NCBI GenBank assembly: GCA_031216445.1
Contig: CM062204.1
Coordinates: forward strand, 12,826,501 to 12,890,500
From: Lateolabrax maculatus
Lineage: Eukaryota; Chordata; Actinopteri; Acropomatiformes; Lateolabracidae
Direction of reading: 5' to 3'
Length of the DNA stretch: 64,000 nucleotides
A program made the translations under genes and the position numbers. Shown here piece by piece: positions 26,441 to 37,905 of this stretch. Numbering within the stretch: the stretch's first letter is position 1; each line of letters starts with the position of its first letter. Under the pieces are notes generated by a model. That model searched no databases and was not told the DNA's origin. It saw only the letters and a list, made by a program, of their open reading frames with translations.

Positions 26441-27654
26441 ATCCCCCCAGTCCATCCACTCAGGCCCCACATGACACTAATGCTATCCAGAATGGCTTTC
26501 AGCATGTGAATCTTTGCCTGACCACAAAAACTCTCATTATTTGATGACACATTAAAACAAGTGGTTTTATATTACAGTTTGATTTATACGAGTAGTTTTC
26601 TGTGTTTTACTGTTACCGCTGAATTACCCATAAAAAGCTGCTGACCTGGCAGAGAAATGTTCAAAATTTCATCAGTGAAACACTTCTTATCCCTTATTTA
26701 ACCTCTATGAAAGCACATTCCTCCTGATGGGTAAATATGAACTCCAGTGGATTCCACACATGTTCACTCTCTTAGAAAGCTAATGTTAATAGTAGCCTAT
26801 ACAGTTAATAGTTGCATGGACGATAATAGTTGTAGATGGAAGGAAATAACTCTTCCACATCCATCGTGACTGATTGAATTTTCCTTCTGATTGGCCGACG
26901 CTCAGGCTTACTAGAGGTCACTCTGGCTTTCCTCATTCAATTACTGACAGACATAAATCAAGCTGTTTCTCCACCATTTTGGGCGACTACTGACCACTTT
27001 ATTATGACCTTGTTCAAATTTGTAAAGGGTATTTTAGTCTTTGCCACACTATCCCTTGCTCTGTGTAATTGAAACAGTGACAGCTTCGGCTCATTAAGGT
27101 ACCATCTGGTGAAATGCAAAATAAAATAAGAGTGCAGACCTCCAACAGGGCCTAATAATCTTCTCTGTTGGTGTTACTTTCACATTCAACAATGCACGGG
27201 ATAGAAAAAAACCCCAAACAAATAAGATGAATCAAATGCATATACCTTTTAAAAAGGTGCTTAAATTGCTAAAGTGGATATGCTATTGTATATAGATATG
27301 TAATTATTTGGTTAAAAGCGACACACAGTAGTTCATAAAGCTGGGGCTAACAAAACTGAAGAGCTGGTTCAAATTAAAAATAATGAGCTGCATCAGTTGT
27401 CTCTGTATCAGTCACATACTGTAAGCTACTCCTATCATCAACTTTTATTACAGCTTAACATAACATTATTCCAGATCTATAATGTTTCTTCACCATAATC
27501 TTGTTAAGACCCAGAACCCTTCAGACAGAACAAATCACATTTAGCTGAGCACACAGCGCCTGAACACTTACCTGAATGAAGCAAAGGGTCCAATATCACC
27601 GTGTGCAAGAACAAATACATGAAAACGTTTATTGTAGTGTACATGTTATATGCA

Positions 27655-27656
<2 letters not shown>

Positions 27657-27712
<56 letters not shown>
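27657..27712. repeat. TA dinucleotide microsatellite
   Basis: About 26 TA units run from 27,661 into the first bases of the next block, with a slightly irregular start. Confidence 0.97.
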
Positions 27713-27714
<2 letters not shown>

Positions 27715-27805
27715 CAGCTCGCTTGACTGAAAAATGTAATTTTAGTCACTTAATTTGTAGCACTAATGGCCTTTTCTGATGTCATTTGTGTTGCAGTATC
27801 ATTTA

Positions 27806-28090
27806 GTCAAGTCAGTTTTATTTATATAGCCCAAAATCTAATTTCCTCAGGGGGCTTTACAATCTGTACAACATACAGCACCGATACAACCCGGTCTCCA
27901 CTCCACCATGTAGACCTGGATGAGGACAGGCCACAGAAACACAAGAGGCAAGCACAGCATTCACACAGATTGTGATGTAAAGAAGAGGTTTTTATAGAAT
28001 CAAAATCATGTGGCTCAATATCATCTTTTACTTGTTCATTTTGTGCGTTGGGTGAAAGCATTATGCTGGAAGGAAATGTTATTATATGAG
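27806..28090 (+). repeat. teleost repeat X, copy 1
   Basis: It starts with TTTATTTATATAGCCCAAAA, GGGGGCTTTACAATCTGTAC, a head common to many fish repeats. Its second half (27,896-28,082) aligns with 29,279-29,466 over ~188 bp. Confidence 0.75.
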
Positions 28091-28128
28091 AGTGGTATAA
28101 AGGTCCTTCATCAAAAAAGAAATGACCT

Positions 28129-29074
28129 TGGGTTTGATTAGCAGTAGAACTTTCTAGAGTGGCTGGTGCATTATCAGTTGGCTCGCCAGTTACAGAAGTT
28201 CAGCAACTAGCGCTGCAAGTAGTCCGTACGTCATCCAGCTTCCAGAATGAAATAGAGGATGAAGTTTGCCGAGTCACTCTGACCGGGCCTAAAGATTTTT
28301 CTCAATTGTGAGTAACCAGGCCTGTGCTAGTGGGACCTTTTCATATTCTCTGAAAGATTGAGACATTGTGCTGGGGGAATGGTCAGATTATCGACCGTCT
28401 ACCAGGATCACATTTTTGCTTTAATCATTGGCTGTACGGCCAAAAACCATTTACATCCTCCCAGTCTGGATTTTCAGATTGAAAACATAGAATGAGGAGG
28501 AGAGGAGTCTGAATCTGGGCAGCCACACTGAACTGCCATGCACACTCGGCCTTCTCAGACTTGTTCAAGGTATTGAGTTGGAGCTGAAGAAAGCATGCAA
28601 AAAGAATTACTGGCACAAAGCCTTGAATGGAGTGCTGTGCATCTGTGTGTGTCTGTGTGTGTGTGTCAACCAAACTTTTGAAAACCATATCCAACGATTC
28701 AGGAGAGATCATGAAATGTTTTGCCTCTCCTAGCTGTTGATTTTCTTAAGAAAATTAAAAGTAAAAACAGGTTTGACCCTTTCCTGGGAGAACATCTAAA
28801 GAGCGTAAAGTATAAATAAATAAAGAAGGCAAGGTTTCATTCCATATCTCCTCAAAACTAACTGCAATGAATTTGTAGTAGTAATGAGTCAAGAGGTTCA
28901 AGCTGAAATCATTCGTCCTCTGCAAAATATTTATTTATATGGGTTGCATCACACATGTCTTTGCCCATATAAAGGAATACAAATAACACTGTAAATCTGT
29001 TCCTCTACCGTCCCTTATTTAGGTCGAGGTCAGGGGTACTTGAGCTTCCTCTCCAAAAATAATGTTTCTATTCA
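28129..29074 (+). repeat. ~0.95-kb direct repeat, copy A
   Basis: The unit begins TGGGTTTGATTAGCAGTAG and ends AATAATGTTTCTATTCA. It is repeated in the same orientation at 32,158-33,092. Roughly the first 750 bp are almost identical between the copies and the last ~200 bp clearly more divergent. A short TG run lies inside. It encodes no protein I recognise. TG and CA ends would fit an LTR, but no matching target duplication or primer-binding site was found. Confidence 0.85.
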
Positions 29075-29278
29075 CCTGACCCTCTCTCAGGACAGACAGA
29101 CATGCAATAGATGTCGTGTGTCCAGACAAGACCCAAAAAAGTCACAGCACATACAAGTTACGATGACAAAATTAGAATTACATGTAGATTGTAAAACATA
29201 TGTGAAGAATGTGGATCCAGGAGGACATTGAGCAACTTCAGGTATCGCCAAAAATACGTAGGACCTGAGCCACACAAC

Positions 29279-29466
29279 GTCCTCTCCAACACGGAGACCT
29301 GGAAGTGGACAGGCCACAGAAACAGAAGAGGCAAGCACAGCATTCACACAGAGCGTTATGCACAAGAGAGGTTTTTATAGAATCAGAATTAGGAGGCTCA
29401 ATATTATCTTTTACTTGTTCATTTTGTGTGTTAGGTGGAATCATTATGCTGGAAGGAAATGTTATT
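29279..29466 (+). repeat. teleost repeat X, copy 2 (partial)
   Basis: It shares GGACAGGCCACAGAAAC, AGGCAAGCACAGCATTCACA, GAGGTTTTTATAGAATC and TTATGCTGGAAGGAAATGTT with copy 1 but lacks the TTTATTTATATAGC head. The short ORFs here and at 27,822-28,061 have similar peptides only because of this repeat. Confidence 0.8.
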
Positions 29467-32157
29467 AAAGCTCTTTGATTAATAAGATCCTCATGCTATT
29501 TTGCCAAAATAGTCACAGTTTTCAGGTTGGTTGACACAGGTAATGCACTACTGAAACGCCTACACTCTCACTGCAAGGAGTTAAAGACAGCATTCAACAT
29601 TTTTTATTATTATGTTACTTGCTTTCTTGGCGAGATTTATGGCTAAAATACATGGGGCAAGGACGTGGTGCAGCAAAGCATGTCCATTATAACAAGAGTG
29701 CTTACAAGCATCCCTAAAGCTCACTAATTTGCATGTTTTATATAATATACATATAGTTTTATATTTAATGTACAGGCATGAGATTGGAATGGAGTTTACT
29801 GTAAGATGATGTAGAAAGCTGCTGTTTCCAAGGTATGGGGATAACTAAGCTTAAGCTTTAAGCCAGCATGAACAGAACAAGTGGAAATGTCATATATAAT
29901 TCCATGACAACTTGGCAAACTCCACTGATGCTTTCTGCTGATGAAAATCATGTGATATGAACAAAGACTCAGGACAGGTACTAAATTATTTTGTCAAAAG
30001 ATTGTTCAATTTACAAGAAAAATCTTACGAAAATGAAGTACAGAGAACAAACAGAAAGCAGCCTGAAGGTACATGTTTGATCTTGTTAGGACAAATTTTA
30101 GACCTATTTTATATATTAAGAAGTGAGTTGCAAAGTAAGACTCAAACTCCTTCAAATAGAACTCCCTGCCATATCGGACACTAGTGTCAGGTGTGAGTTC
30201 TTGTCACTGTAACTGGGCTAAGACACCTGTGCCCTGCCACTTTTAGGGTGAATTCACTTTGGATGAAAGAAGTGGCTAACTTAACCACTGATCACACCTT
30301 TCATCTTCGCTCACTGCAGCTTTTCCTGTAGATCTACTGCTGATATAAAAAGCAGTGGCTGACCAGAAATAACAGATAGAGACAATTAGGCTGGAATCTG
30401 TTTGTTGCTCAGACTGAGTCATCTTTGATACAGAAAACAGCCAAAAAACGAAACGTTCTAATTGAAGAAGATGTGGAATAATCAGTTAAAAAACAAGTGG
30501 TCAAATTATTTATCAAAGCTCTGCATGGAGCAATCCAACACGCCCCGAATACACACAGGCGTTGCAGTGCCGTCAACCTTCTTTAAACCTGTTTTTCGAA
30601 AGGTGTGACAGGAGGACTCGAGGCCAGGTATCGCCGCCCACCTCAACGCACAGCCCTAGTGGGACGCCACTTACGGTGACCTACCCCTCACTCGCACTGC
30701 CCATGTCTCACCCTCCTCTCTTCACTGAAAGGCTGAAAGAGACAAAATAACAGCCCCCCCACCCCCAAACTGTCCATCATTCTAAAGGTCAACACAACAC
30801 CATGGCCCTGGTCCCCCACCAAACTCTGCACTCAGCAGTGCACTGTTCATTACACCTGGAGACAGCACTGCCCCCCGCCCCACGGACTGTCCATCACTGC
30901 CATGCAGGTGAGAAGGTAATTGGAGAGGTTCTGCACGAGCAAGGCAGCGGCCTCTGACAGCATCCAGAGTGCACAGAACACGTATCAGTCAGCTGCCATT
31001 GGTTTCCCCGCACCTGTTCAACATACTGTATCCATGCACATTCTAAAAGTTTTTCTAGGGGCTGGTGCTGCAGGTCCTCAGAACTCTGGTGATGGACTCC
31101 ATGGACCTGCTATAGTTTGCCGACCTAACGCGCATGTAACAGAAAATCATTGACCACAGGACTTGACCCCGACTGATGTGCTTTTTGAAATCAAGTTTTT
31201 GTTCACTTTCTACACATCAGATATCAGATATAACTTCCAACACTTCTCTGACACCTTCTTCATTGTGGAATGGATCTGTGGAGGTACGTAGGAGGACTAT
31301 GAGAAAGAGAGCTACCTCAGGTGGATCATGGAGAAACATTTGCATAACATTGCTTGTAAGATAACAGTGTTGTATTTCCAAAGGAACAAGAAGCCAAATA
31401 AATGTTACAATCTGATGCTATCCTTCAAGGATCTGGGAGTATATACTGAATATCCAGCCCAGTAACCCTGGGTATTATATTCATATTTGACAATTTAAGT
31501 CCAGTGCCAATGCAGGAAGTAGCCCTTTAACTAGCAAATTCGGGATGTGGAGGTTGTGGTTGGAATCTTTAGTTGCATCAGCCAATTGTTTTAGATTTCC
31601 TTAAGAAAAAAGTACTATTTGGAGGGCTCTAATTGAAGAATCTCCAGTATCTGTGAAAAAAGCATGATTTTATGGATAGAAAAGGTTAATTTTGAATTAT
31701 ATCCTGATTAAAGTGAAGTTAAAGCGGGACTCTGTCAGCTGTAAGAACATCCCAGTGTACTGTATGCACACAAAGATATACGGATGCTGATTGTTTGATT
31801 TGTTTATCATTCTCATTGTCTTGTAATATGCTGAATGTGCCAATCTAATAAAAACAACAGAAGGTTCTTTATTATGACACTTACATAGAAAACATCACTC
31901 AGTAATGTTACTGCACAAAATCAATTAAAAAAAGACAAAGCACACAAGATTTTGAAGATCTGGATAAGTAGCTTTTTCTTTTCCTGGTGTCAGACTTTTT
32001 AGTGGAATCTCAGCTTGTTAACTGTGTTGCACTATCCACTTTTAATTAACCGTCCCCTGTCAGAGTACTAACTACCCCAAAAAGAGGAATGGTTTGCAGA
32101 CAGTTATGAGACAGAAAAGGACTAAACAGCATAGTACAGAGAAAAAATTAAGAAACT
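29467..32157. other. sequence between the direct repeats, no gene recognised
   Basis: Most is AT-rich and unremarkable. A 600-bp island at 30,540-31,150 is C-rich with short ORFs that lack known motifs. If the flanking repeats were LTRs this would be the interior, but no gag, protease or polymerase signature is visible. Confidence 0.5.
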
Positions 32158-33092
32158 TGGGTTTGATTAGCAGTAGAACTTTCTAGAGTGGCTGGTGCAT
32201 TATCAGTTGGCTCGCCAGCTACAGAAGTTCAGCAACTAGCGCTGCAAGTAGTCCGTACGTCATCCAGCTTCCAGAATGAAATAGAGGATGAAGTTTGCCG
32301 AGTCACTCTGACCGGGCCTAAAGATTTTTCTCAATTGTGAGTAACCAGGCCTGTGCAAGTGGGACCTTTTCATATTCTCTGAAAGATTGAGACATTGTGC
32401 CGGGGGAATGGTCAGATTATCGACCGTCTACCAGGATCACATTTTTGCTTTAATCATTGGCTGTACGGCCAAAAACCATTTACATCCTCCCAGTCTGGAT
32501 TTTCATTTTGAAAACATAGAATGAGGAGGAGAGGAGTCTGAATCTGGGCAGCCACACTGAACTGCCATGCACACTCGGCCTCCACATATTCAAGGAGTTG
32601 AGTTGGAGCTGAAGAAAGCATGCAAAAAGAATTACTGGCACAAGGCCTTGAATGGAGGGCTGTGCATCTGTGTGTGTCTGTGTGTGTGTGTCAACCAAAC
32701 TTTTGAAAACCATATCCAACGATTCAGGAGAGATCATGAAATGTTTTGCCTCTCCTAGCTGTTGATTTGCTAAGAAAATTAAAAGTAAAAACAGGTTTGA
32801 CCCTTTCCTGGGAGAACATCTAAAGAGCGTAAAGTATAAATAAATAAAGAAGGCAAGGTTTCATTTCGTATCTCCTCAAAACTAACTGCAATGAATTCGT
32901 AGTACTAATGTGTCAAGGGGTTTAAGCTGAAATCATTCGTCCTCTGCAAAATATTTATTTGTTTGTGTTGTATCGCAAATGTTTTTGCCCATATAAAGGA
33001 ATCAAAATAACACTGAAAATCTGTTCTTATGCTGTCCCTCATTAAGGTCAGGGACACTTCAGCTGATTCTCCAAAAATAATGTTTCTATTCA
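32158..33092 (+). repeat. ~0.95-kb direct repeat, copy B
   Basis: This is the second copy of the unit at 28,129-29,074, with the same TGGGTTTG start and TTTCTATTCA end. It is flanked by unrelated sequence and, unlike copy A, by no copies of repeat X. Confidence 0.85.
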
Positions 33093-34499
33093 GATGATAA
33101 CGTTTCTGGAATTTTAAACCTTGGTGAACGGTTAAAAAAAATACACTCAACTATGAAATCAAGTCAAATAGGACTCAACTCCACTTTCTCCTATTTAAAA
33201 TTCTGTTTTGCGTTTTAAAACAACCGCTGCCATAAAAAAGGTCCCTTTACAGCACTGATGTCCATCTGTGCAGATGGCAGAGTCTCCAGTGTGTTCGGTG
33301 TCAGAAGGCATCTCACACCAGAGACTGAAAGCCAAAAACCATATTGCAGCAGCTGGTTGTAGGCTGTTCATCACCATTCTGCCTCTGGGACTTTTAAGTC
33401 ATTTTCCTCTCCGTCTATTTTTATAGTTGGTCCGAGGGAGGTTTGTTTGACTAGATTAGAACGCTGTTTTAATCCTTTTAATACAGCACATCCCATGAAA
33501 ACATCTCTCAAATCAAAGTGCTAATATTCTACACTGCAGTAGCATTTCTACTACCATCATCATTTCTTTTTAATTATTTCTTCTTAAGAGAACAGGCTGT
33601 CAGCCATCATGTCATGTTTTATGTGGACAGTAGAAATGGATACACACAGGGATTATTCTAGTTAGACAGCACCACAGCCAGGAATTAATCCTTCCATCAA
33701 CTGGACCGTGTTACAACTCCTCTGCCGTTTCCTAAACACAGGGGTCTTCGGTGATGCACGAATCGAATGCCTGATGAACGTGTTTAATGGCCATTAGTGG
33801 TACAACGTGGGTACATAAGAGCCTTATTAATTATCTGTGACTAAACTGCTGAGTTATCTAAACTAGTGTCCCGTGAGCCGTTATTGGAACAATTACGCTT
33901 GTCGATACTTTTGATTTGATTTACAAGAGATCAAGGTCGTGTTAAGCAATCAATTAATGTGCTCTCCCTGTTTTAATGGCAGGGTGTGTCGGCGATCCCT
34001 TTAGGGGCTTGATAGAGCCACTTTCTAAAAGGAATGCATTATGCTGTCTCTTAAAATGAACTAATTCACTGAAATCACTTGGCATGGAAGGAGGTTGTTG
34101 CATGGTCTCTGTGGTTTTCCCAAAGACCAGCCAAGCTCTATAAACTTCACATTTTTAGGATCCACAACGATTTTTCCCTGCCTTCAGAGATCCCGAACTT
34201 TTATATTCAGAGCCCAGAGCATTCTGGGATTTCTTGCCTTGCTGACTAGCTGTGTTTTAGTCCTCTGTTGACTCCCAGCTATCTAACCGCTGCTCCTCTT
34301 TCCCGATCCCTCTTTTCCTTCCCTCAACTCCACGGGCTTAAGAGAGATTGACAAGGACTTCAGTGGTCAATACTGGCTTATATATCTTGACATGGAGTCA
34401 GCAGTTAACTTTGAGACCATGAGAAGTGGTGCATTAGATGGATCGCAATCTAATAGACAAACTGTCTTTTAAGGAAATATAATAACACAGCTCGGTGTT
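33093..34499. other. intergenic DNA with a possibly conserved stretch
   Basis: No exon was seen. The part at 33,740-34,050 is free of repeats and has several homeodomain-type motifs (TTAATTATC, CAATTAATG, TTTAATGGCC). Its conservation cannot be judged from one sequence. Confidence 0.4.
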
Positions 34500-34945
34500 T
34501 GCTTTGAGGTAAATGCTAATGTCAGGGTGATTACATGCTCACAGTGACAATGCTCACATGCTGATGTTCAGCAGGTAATGTTATGTTTACCATATTCACC
34601 ATTTTAGTTTAGTGTGTAAGCATACTAACTAACATTTGCTTTGTAGCACTAAACACAAAGCACAGCTAAGTAGTTGATGGGAATGTCAATAGTTTGCAAG
34701 GTATTTGATCATAAACCAAAATGTTGTACAAATGACAGTTTTGACCTGATTCTGAGGGGGAAATGAATGTCCGTACCAAATTCCATGGCAATCCATCCAA
34801 TAGCTGTTGAGACATTTCACTAAAGGAAAAGCCAGGGGTCACCGAACTTGTTAGGATGTATCATCTGGGAACCATGAATATCTGTACCATCTTTTTGTGC
34901 ATCAGGTAGATGTTGAAATATTTCACTGGATATGTGAAAACTAAA
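34500..34945 (+). repeat. teleost interspersed repeat, plus-oriented copy
   Basis: It contains GCACTAAACACAAAGCACAG, GATGGGAATGTCAATAGTTT, CATGGCAATCCATCCAATAG and GTTGAAATATTTCACTGGAT in the order known for this common fish family. It is the inverted partner of 26,225-26,440. Confidence 0.8.
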
Positions 34946-35387
34946 AATACATTACATTGACATTCCCAGAGCCACACAGCTAACGTGGCTATATGGTCAT
35001 GTAATCAAAATTACCTGTGTTTTATGCAAGTTTGGCAAGTGTGTTAAGTGTGGTTTGTGCGGAGGACCTGGTAAAATATCACCACGACAGCAGTAACAGT
35101 GCTGACCTAAGACCAATTATGTCGAGTCACAGTGAATTAATGGGACTTGACCTGTGACCCTGAATCAATATGCCTATTCTTGTAAGCTTTTAGTAGTAAT
35201 TGATTTTTTTTTCTTCTCTGGAATCTTTTCATCTGCAAGTCTTGCATAGTAATCTCTAATGATTATGTCAGATTAATAAAAGGCATCACTGCTGTAATAC
35301 TCCAACAGATTGATATTGTAGCTACTGTAGAGTGCTGCAAATGTGACAGTAAAAAAGACACAAAAGTTGGAGGGTCAAGTTGAGGGA

Positions 35388-35393
35388 TTTATT
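35388..35393 (-). terminator. candidate ctnna2 polyadenylation signal
   Basis: TTTATT on the plus strand reads AATAAA on the minus strand, about 800 bases after the ctnna2 stop codon. It is the first canonical hexamer encountered downstream. Cleavage would be expected some 10-30 bases further left. No transcript data are available to confirm its use. Confidence 0.5.
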
Positions 35394-36173
35394 AGAGAAG
35401 GGTGAATATAAAGGTACTGTATGCAGGGATTTCTATTCTCTGAGCAAACCACAACTAGTCCAACCTCTCTGTCAATATTTATACACTACACAATTTCCAA
35501 TCAAGGTCATCATAGTTAGTGATGTAATCATTAAATAAATGAAATTTAAAAAGGCAATACAATAGACCATAAGTGTGCTTTGGAAAGAAACACCATATGG
35601 ATTATTATAATAATCATTAGGAACAAGGAAACTACTTGGATGCCGACACTTCCAGTTATCTTAAACATAAATTATTCCTAGCACTAAAGGTTACATTCAA
35701 ATTGAAAAAAAATATCAAGAGGAAGCATATCAACATTGATATATTCCCTTTGGAACAACTCCTCTACTGAACCATTCAGGATTTCCATTCAGACAGTTTA
35801 AATGTGTCTACAAGCAGGGTATCGACTGCCACAAATTTTTAAAATGCCACTCTCCCTCCTCCGATATGTTTCTTTTTTTTTAACTCCCATATTTTCAAAA
35901 GTACTTGTGTTTGTGTCACATTTTGGCTCTCACATATTAAGCTACAATAAGATCGATAAATAGTGTTGGGTGTGCGCTGGCTGCCTGTGAGCCATGAGGC
36001 CCACAGTGTTCACGGGGGGCCGTAGTGTGGCAGTTTACTATGTACTGTAGTCCTCCTGAGGTGTCACCAAGCACACACAGGGCAAACAGAGGTGGGTTAA
36101 CACAATGTAAAAAGGGACTTTTTCTTCAACTTGTCACCGTCATGTTTTGTTGCTTTTCTTGGGTAAGCATGAC

Positions 36174-36192
36174 TTTTTTTTTTTTTTTTTTT
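36174..36192 (-). repeat. A19 homopolymer just after the ctnna2 stop codon
   Basis: Nineteen consecutive T on the plus strand are A19 in the transcript, separated from the TAA stop only by GT. It lies inside the terminal exon and is probably length-polymorphic. Confidence 0.95.
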
Positions 36193-36194
36193 AC

Positions 36195-36482
36195 TTAGAA
36201 GGAGTCCATGGCCTTGAATTCGCTGAGGGCCTGAACAGGGGAGATGTGTTTCTTCTGGGAGCCTCGTCGCACACGTGTCTGGCACTCCTCAGGCTTCTCC
36301 CTTTTTACCAGAGGCTTCTTCTCAGGGGCTTTCATGCGCCAAGACACCACGGGTGAGTTAACGGCCGCTGTTCCGTACACCTTCTGGTACTTGGTGGATG
36401 CTACATAAGATGCCTTTACAGTCAGCACCACTGCGTTCATTAGGTTCTTGGCCGCTTGGATCAGGGAGGTTGCACTATCCAG
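36195..36482 (-). CDS. ctnna2: ctnna2 last coding exon with stop codon
   Basis: The coding part of the terminal exon is 288 bp: 95 codons from LDSATSLIQAAKNL to EFKAMDSF, then TAA at 36,197-36,195. It carries the last long helix of the actin-binding domain (MNAVVLTVKASYVASTKYQK) and the basic C-terminal extension (APEKKPLVKREKPEE, RRGSQKKH), which contributes to F-actin binding in the family. The acceptor is TATTGTAG. The internal methionine at 36,440 is not a start; the reading frame runs upstream to the splice site. The residue after KPEE is cysteine. The stop codon is followed after two bases by a run of 19 A (minus strand), so reads and primers could misbehave at the end of the coding region. 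Confidence 0.97.
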   Translation of the reverse strand: MDSATSLIQAAKNLMNAVVLTVKASYVASTKYQKVYGTAAVNSPVVSWRMKAPEKKPLVKREKPEECQTRVRRGSQKKHISPVQALSEFKAMDSF

Positions 36483-37905
36483 CTACAATAGGGCAAGGAA
36501 AGGTGGAGAGGAAAGAGAAAGAGAAAAACACAAAGGGTCAACTCAAAAAAGGCAGTGTGTCTGTAAAGAGAAAAAGTGCAATGACTTTGTTGCACTCAAC
36601 AAGAACAATAGGACATTTTAGCTACACAGAGTAACTAGGAGGTCTGGCAATTAAGCAGGATGAAAACATGGCCCCCGCTATATGACATCTTATTTTAGCA
36701 GTTCTTAATTAGCAGAGGCAGGGGTCAGGTGTACCGCTTTCTCCGTCTGTTTTGTTTGGCTGACATTTAAGGGTCGGCGGCCAGTGGGCCTCCTCCTACC
36801 TCACACTGAGACAAGTCAACTGCTTAGATTTAATGAGTGTGGACTCCAGCTGGCCACAATGAAAAGGTTAAAATCTCAGCAGGGTTTGCATATCTCATGT
36901 GAGCCCAACTATAATACAGTGCTGAGAAATCGTGAAGAACTGTATCAACACAAGATGCAAGGAAACCCAAAGCAAAGATAAAAGTAAAATCTAATTTTAA
37001 TTAGAGGAACAAATATTACTAAGGCTATCAATAAGGAAGTTCATTACAGACAAAAGTAGAAATGCACCAATTCAACTTTTTCTCTCCTGATAGAAAATCT
37101 GGTATAAGATATTGCCCAATACAGAGTAGCCTTGCCCTATTTGGGGGCAATTTAAAATCTATATACACCCCAGTATAGAACTAATAGGAATATTACTGTA
37201 TATAAATGTACCATAATGCAGCATATGTATTATTCTTAATATGCATAAATACAACAATGCCAAACACTATATGTAGCATAACGTAGCGTATTTTATTATT
37301 CTTAACTTGTACATAATTCTTGTATTTAACTTTTTAACTGAACCTTTTAACTTCTTCTTGTTTCATTTTGTTATATCACCAACTCAAAAACCTGTGTACA
37401 TTATACATTTGGCGAACGAAGCGATTCTGATTCTGATTACTACACATGCCTTCACTTCTTAAATGTTAGTGGATATAGCACTTATATTGTTTTGTAAAGT
37501 TTAGAATTGCAAGAAAGCAAATTTTACAATGAGAGCAATTAAAGTATTTAAAGTGGATCAGTGTTCAGAAGAATCCTTCTTTTTTTCGGCCCGATTTGAG
37601 AGTGTTTTGTGGCGTGTTTCCTTATCTGAATTGGAATAAAACTACAAATGTCAGCGCTACATCTTTCTGGTATTATTTGATGGTAATTTCTTGAAATTAT
37701 TGCATCAGCCTCAATCTGCACGACCCTTCATCTGGTCTTCCAAGCTTCATCATGACCTTGAACCATAAAATGTCTGCCGGGCATAAAACTTAAATAAGTC
37801 TTAAATTGAGCCAGTCTAGTGATTCAAGCCTAAAAATCTATCTTGACTATGGCAACTTGGCATCACTTCTAGTGGCCATGTGCTGTTCTGAATGGATAGA
37901 CTTAC
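36483..37905 (-). other. ctnna2: ctnna2 intron (last)
   Basis: This 1,423-bp intron has GTAAGT and TTGTAG ends. It is the place where mammalian CTNNA2 carries the isoform-II exon. It contains a LINE-like 3' tail at about 37,320-37,440 that ends in a GATTCTGATT motif. No further coding sequence was recognised. Confidence 0.9.
37320..37440 (+). repeat. LINE-like 3' tail in ctnna2 intron
   Basis: ACCTGTGTACATTATACATTTGGCGAACGAAGC followed by GATTCTGATTCTGATT resembles the 3' end of fish non-LTR retrotransposons, which end in short GATTCT repeats. Only the tail is present. Confidence 0.55.

Larger units (their letters stand above)
35388..36194 (-). other. ctnna2: probable ctnna2 3' UTR
   Basis: This is the region between the stop codon and the first AATAAA hexamer in the sense orientation. 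It starts with GT and an A19 tract and otherwise looks unique. No other sense AATAAA was seen between the stop and 35,393. Its length of about 0.8 kb is an inference; alternative longer UTRs cannot be excluded from sequence alone. Confidence 0.6.

Noticed and set aside
27822..29444. Two similar short minus-strand ORFs with Cys-rich CECCACL segments (27,822-28,061 and 29,238-29,444)
   Set aside because: Their similarity is fully explained by the shared repeat X; neither has a plausible gene structure.
31176..31364. Possible lone exon with a donor-like GGTACGTAGG
   Set aside because: No acceptor, homologue or partner exon; the frame carries no recognisable motif.
28425..32737. Matching 95- and 85-codon ORFs starting MISPESLDMVFKS in the two direct repeats
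   Set aside because: They contain a Thr-Gln-His run from the TG microsatellite and diverge by frameshift at their ends, so they look like by-products of the duplicated DNA.
36195..36440. Independent small protein starting at the internal methionine of the last ctnna2 exon
   Set aside because: The frame is continuous with the upstream splice site and matches the C-terminus of alpha-N-catenin.
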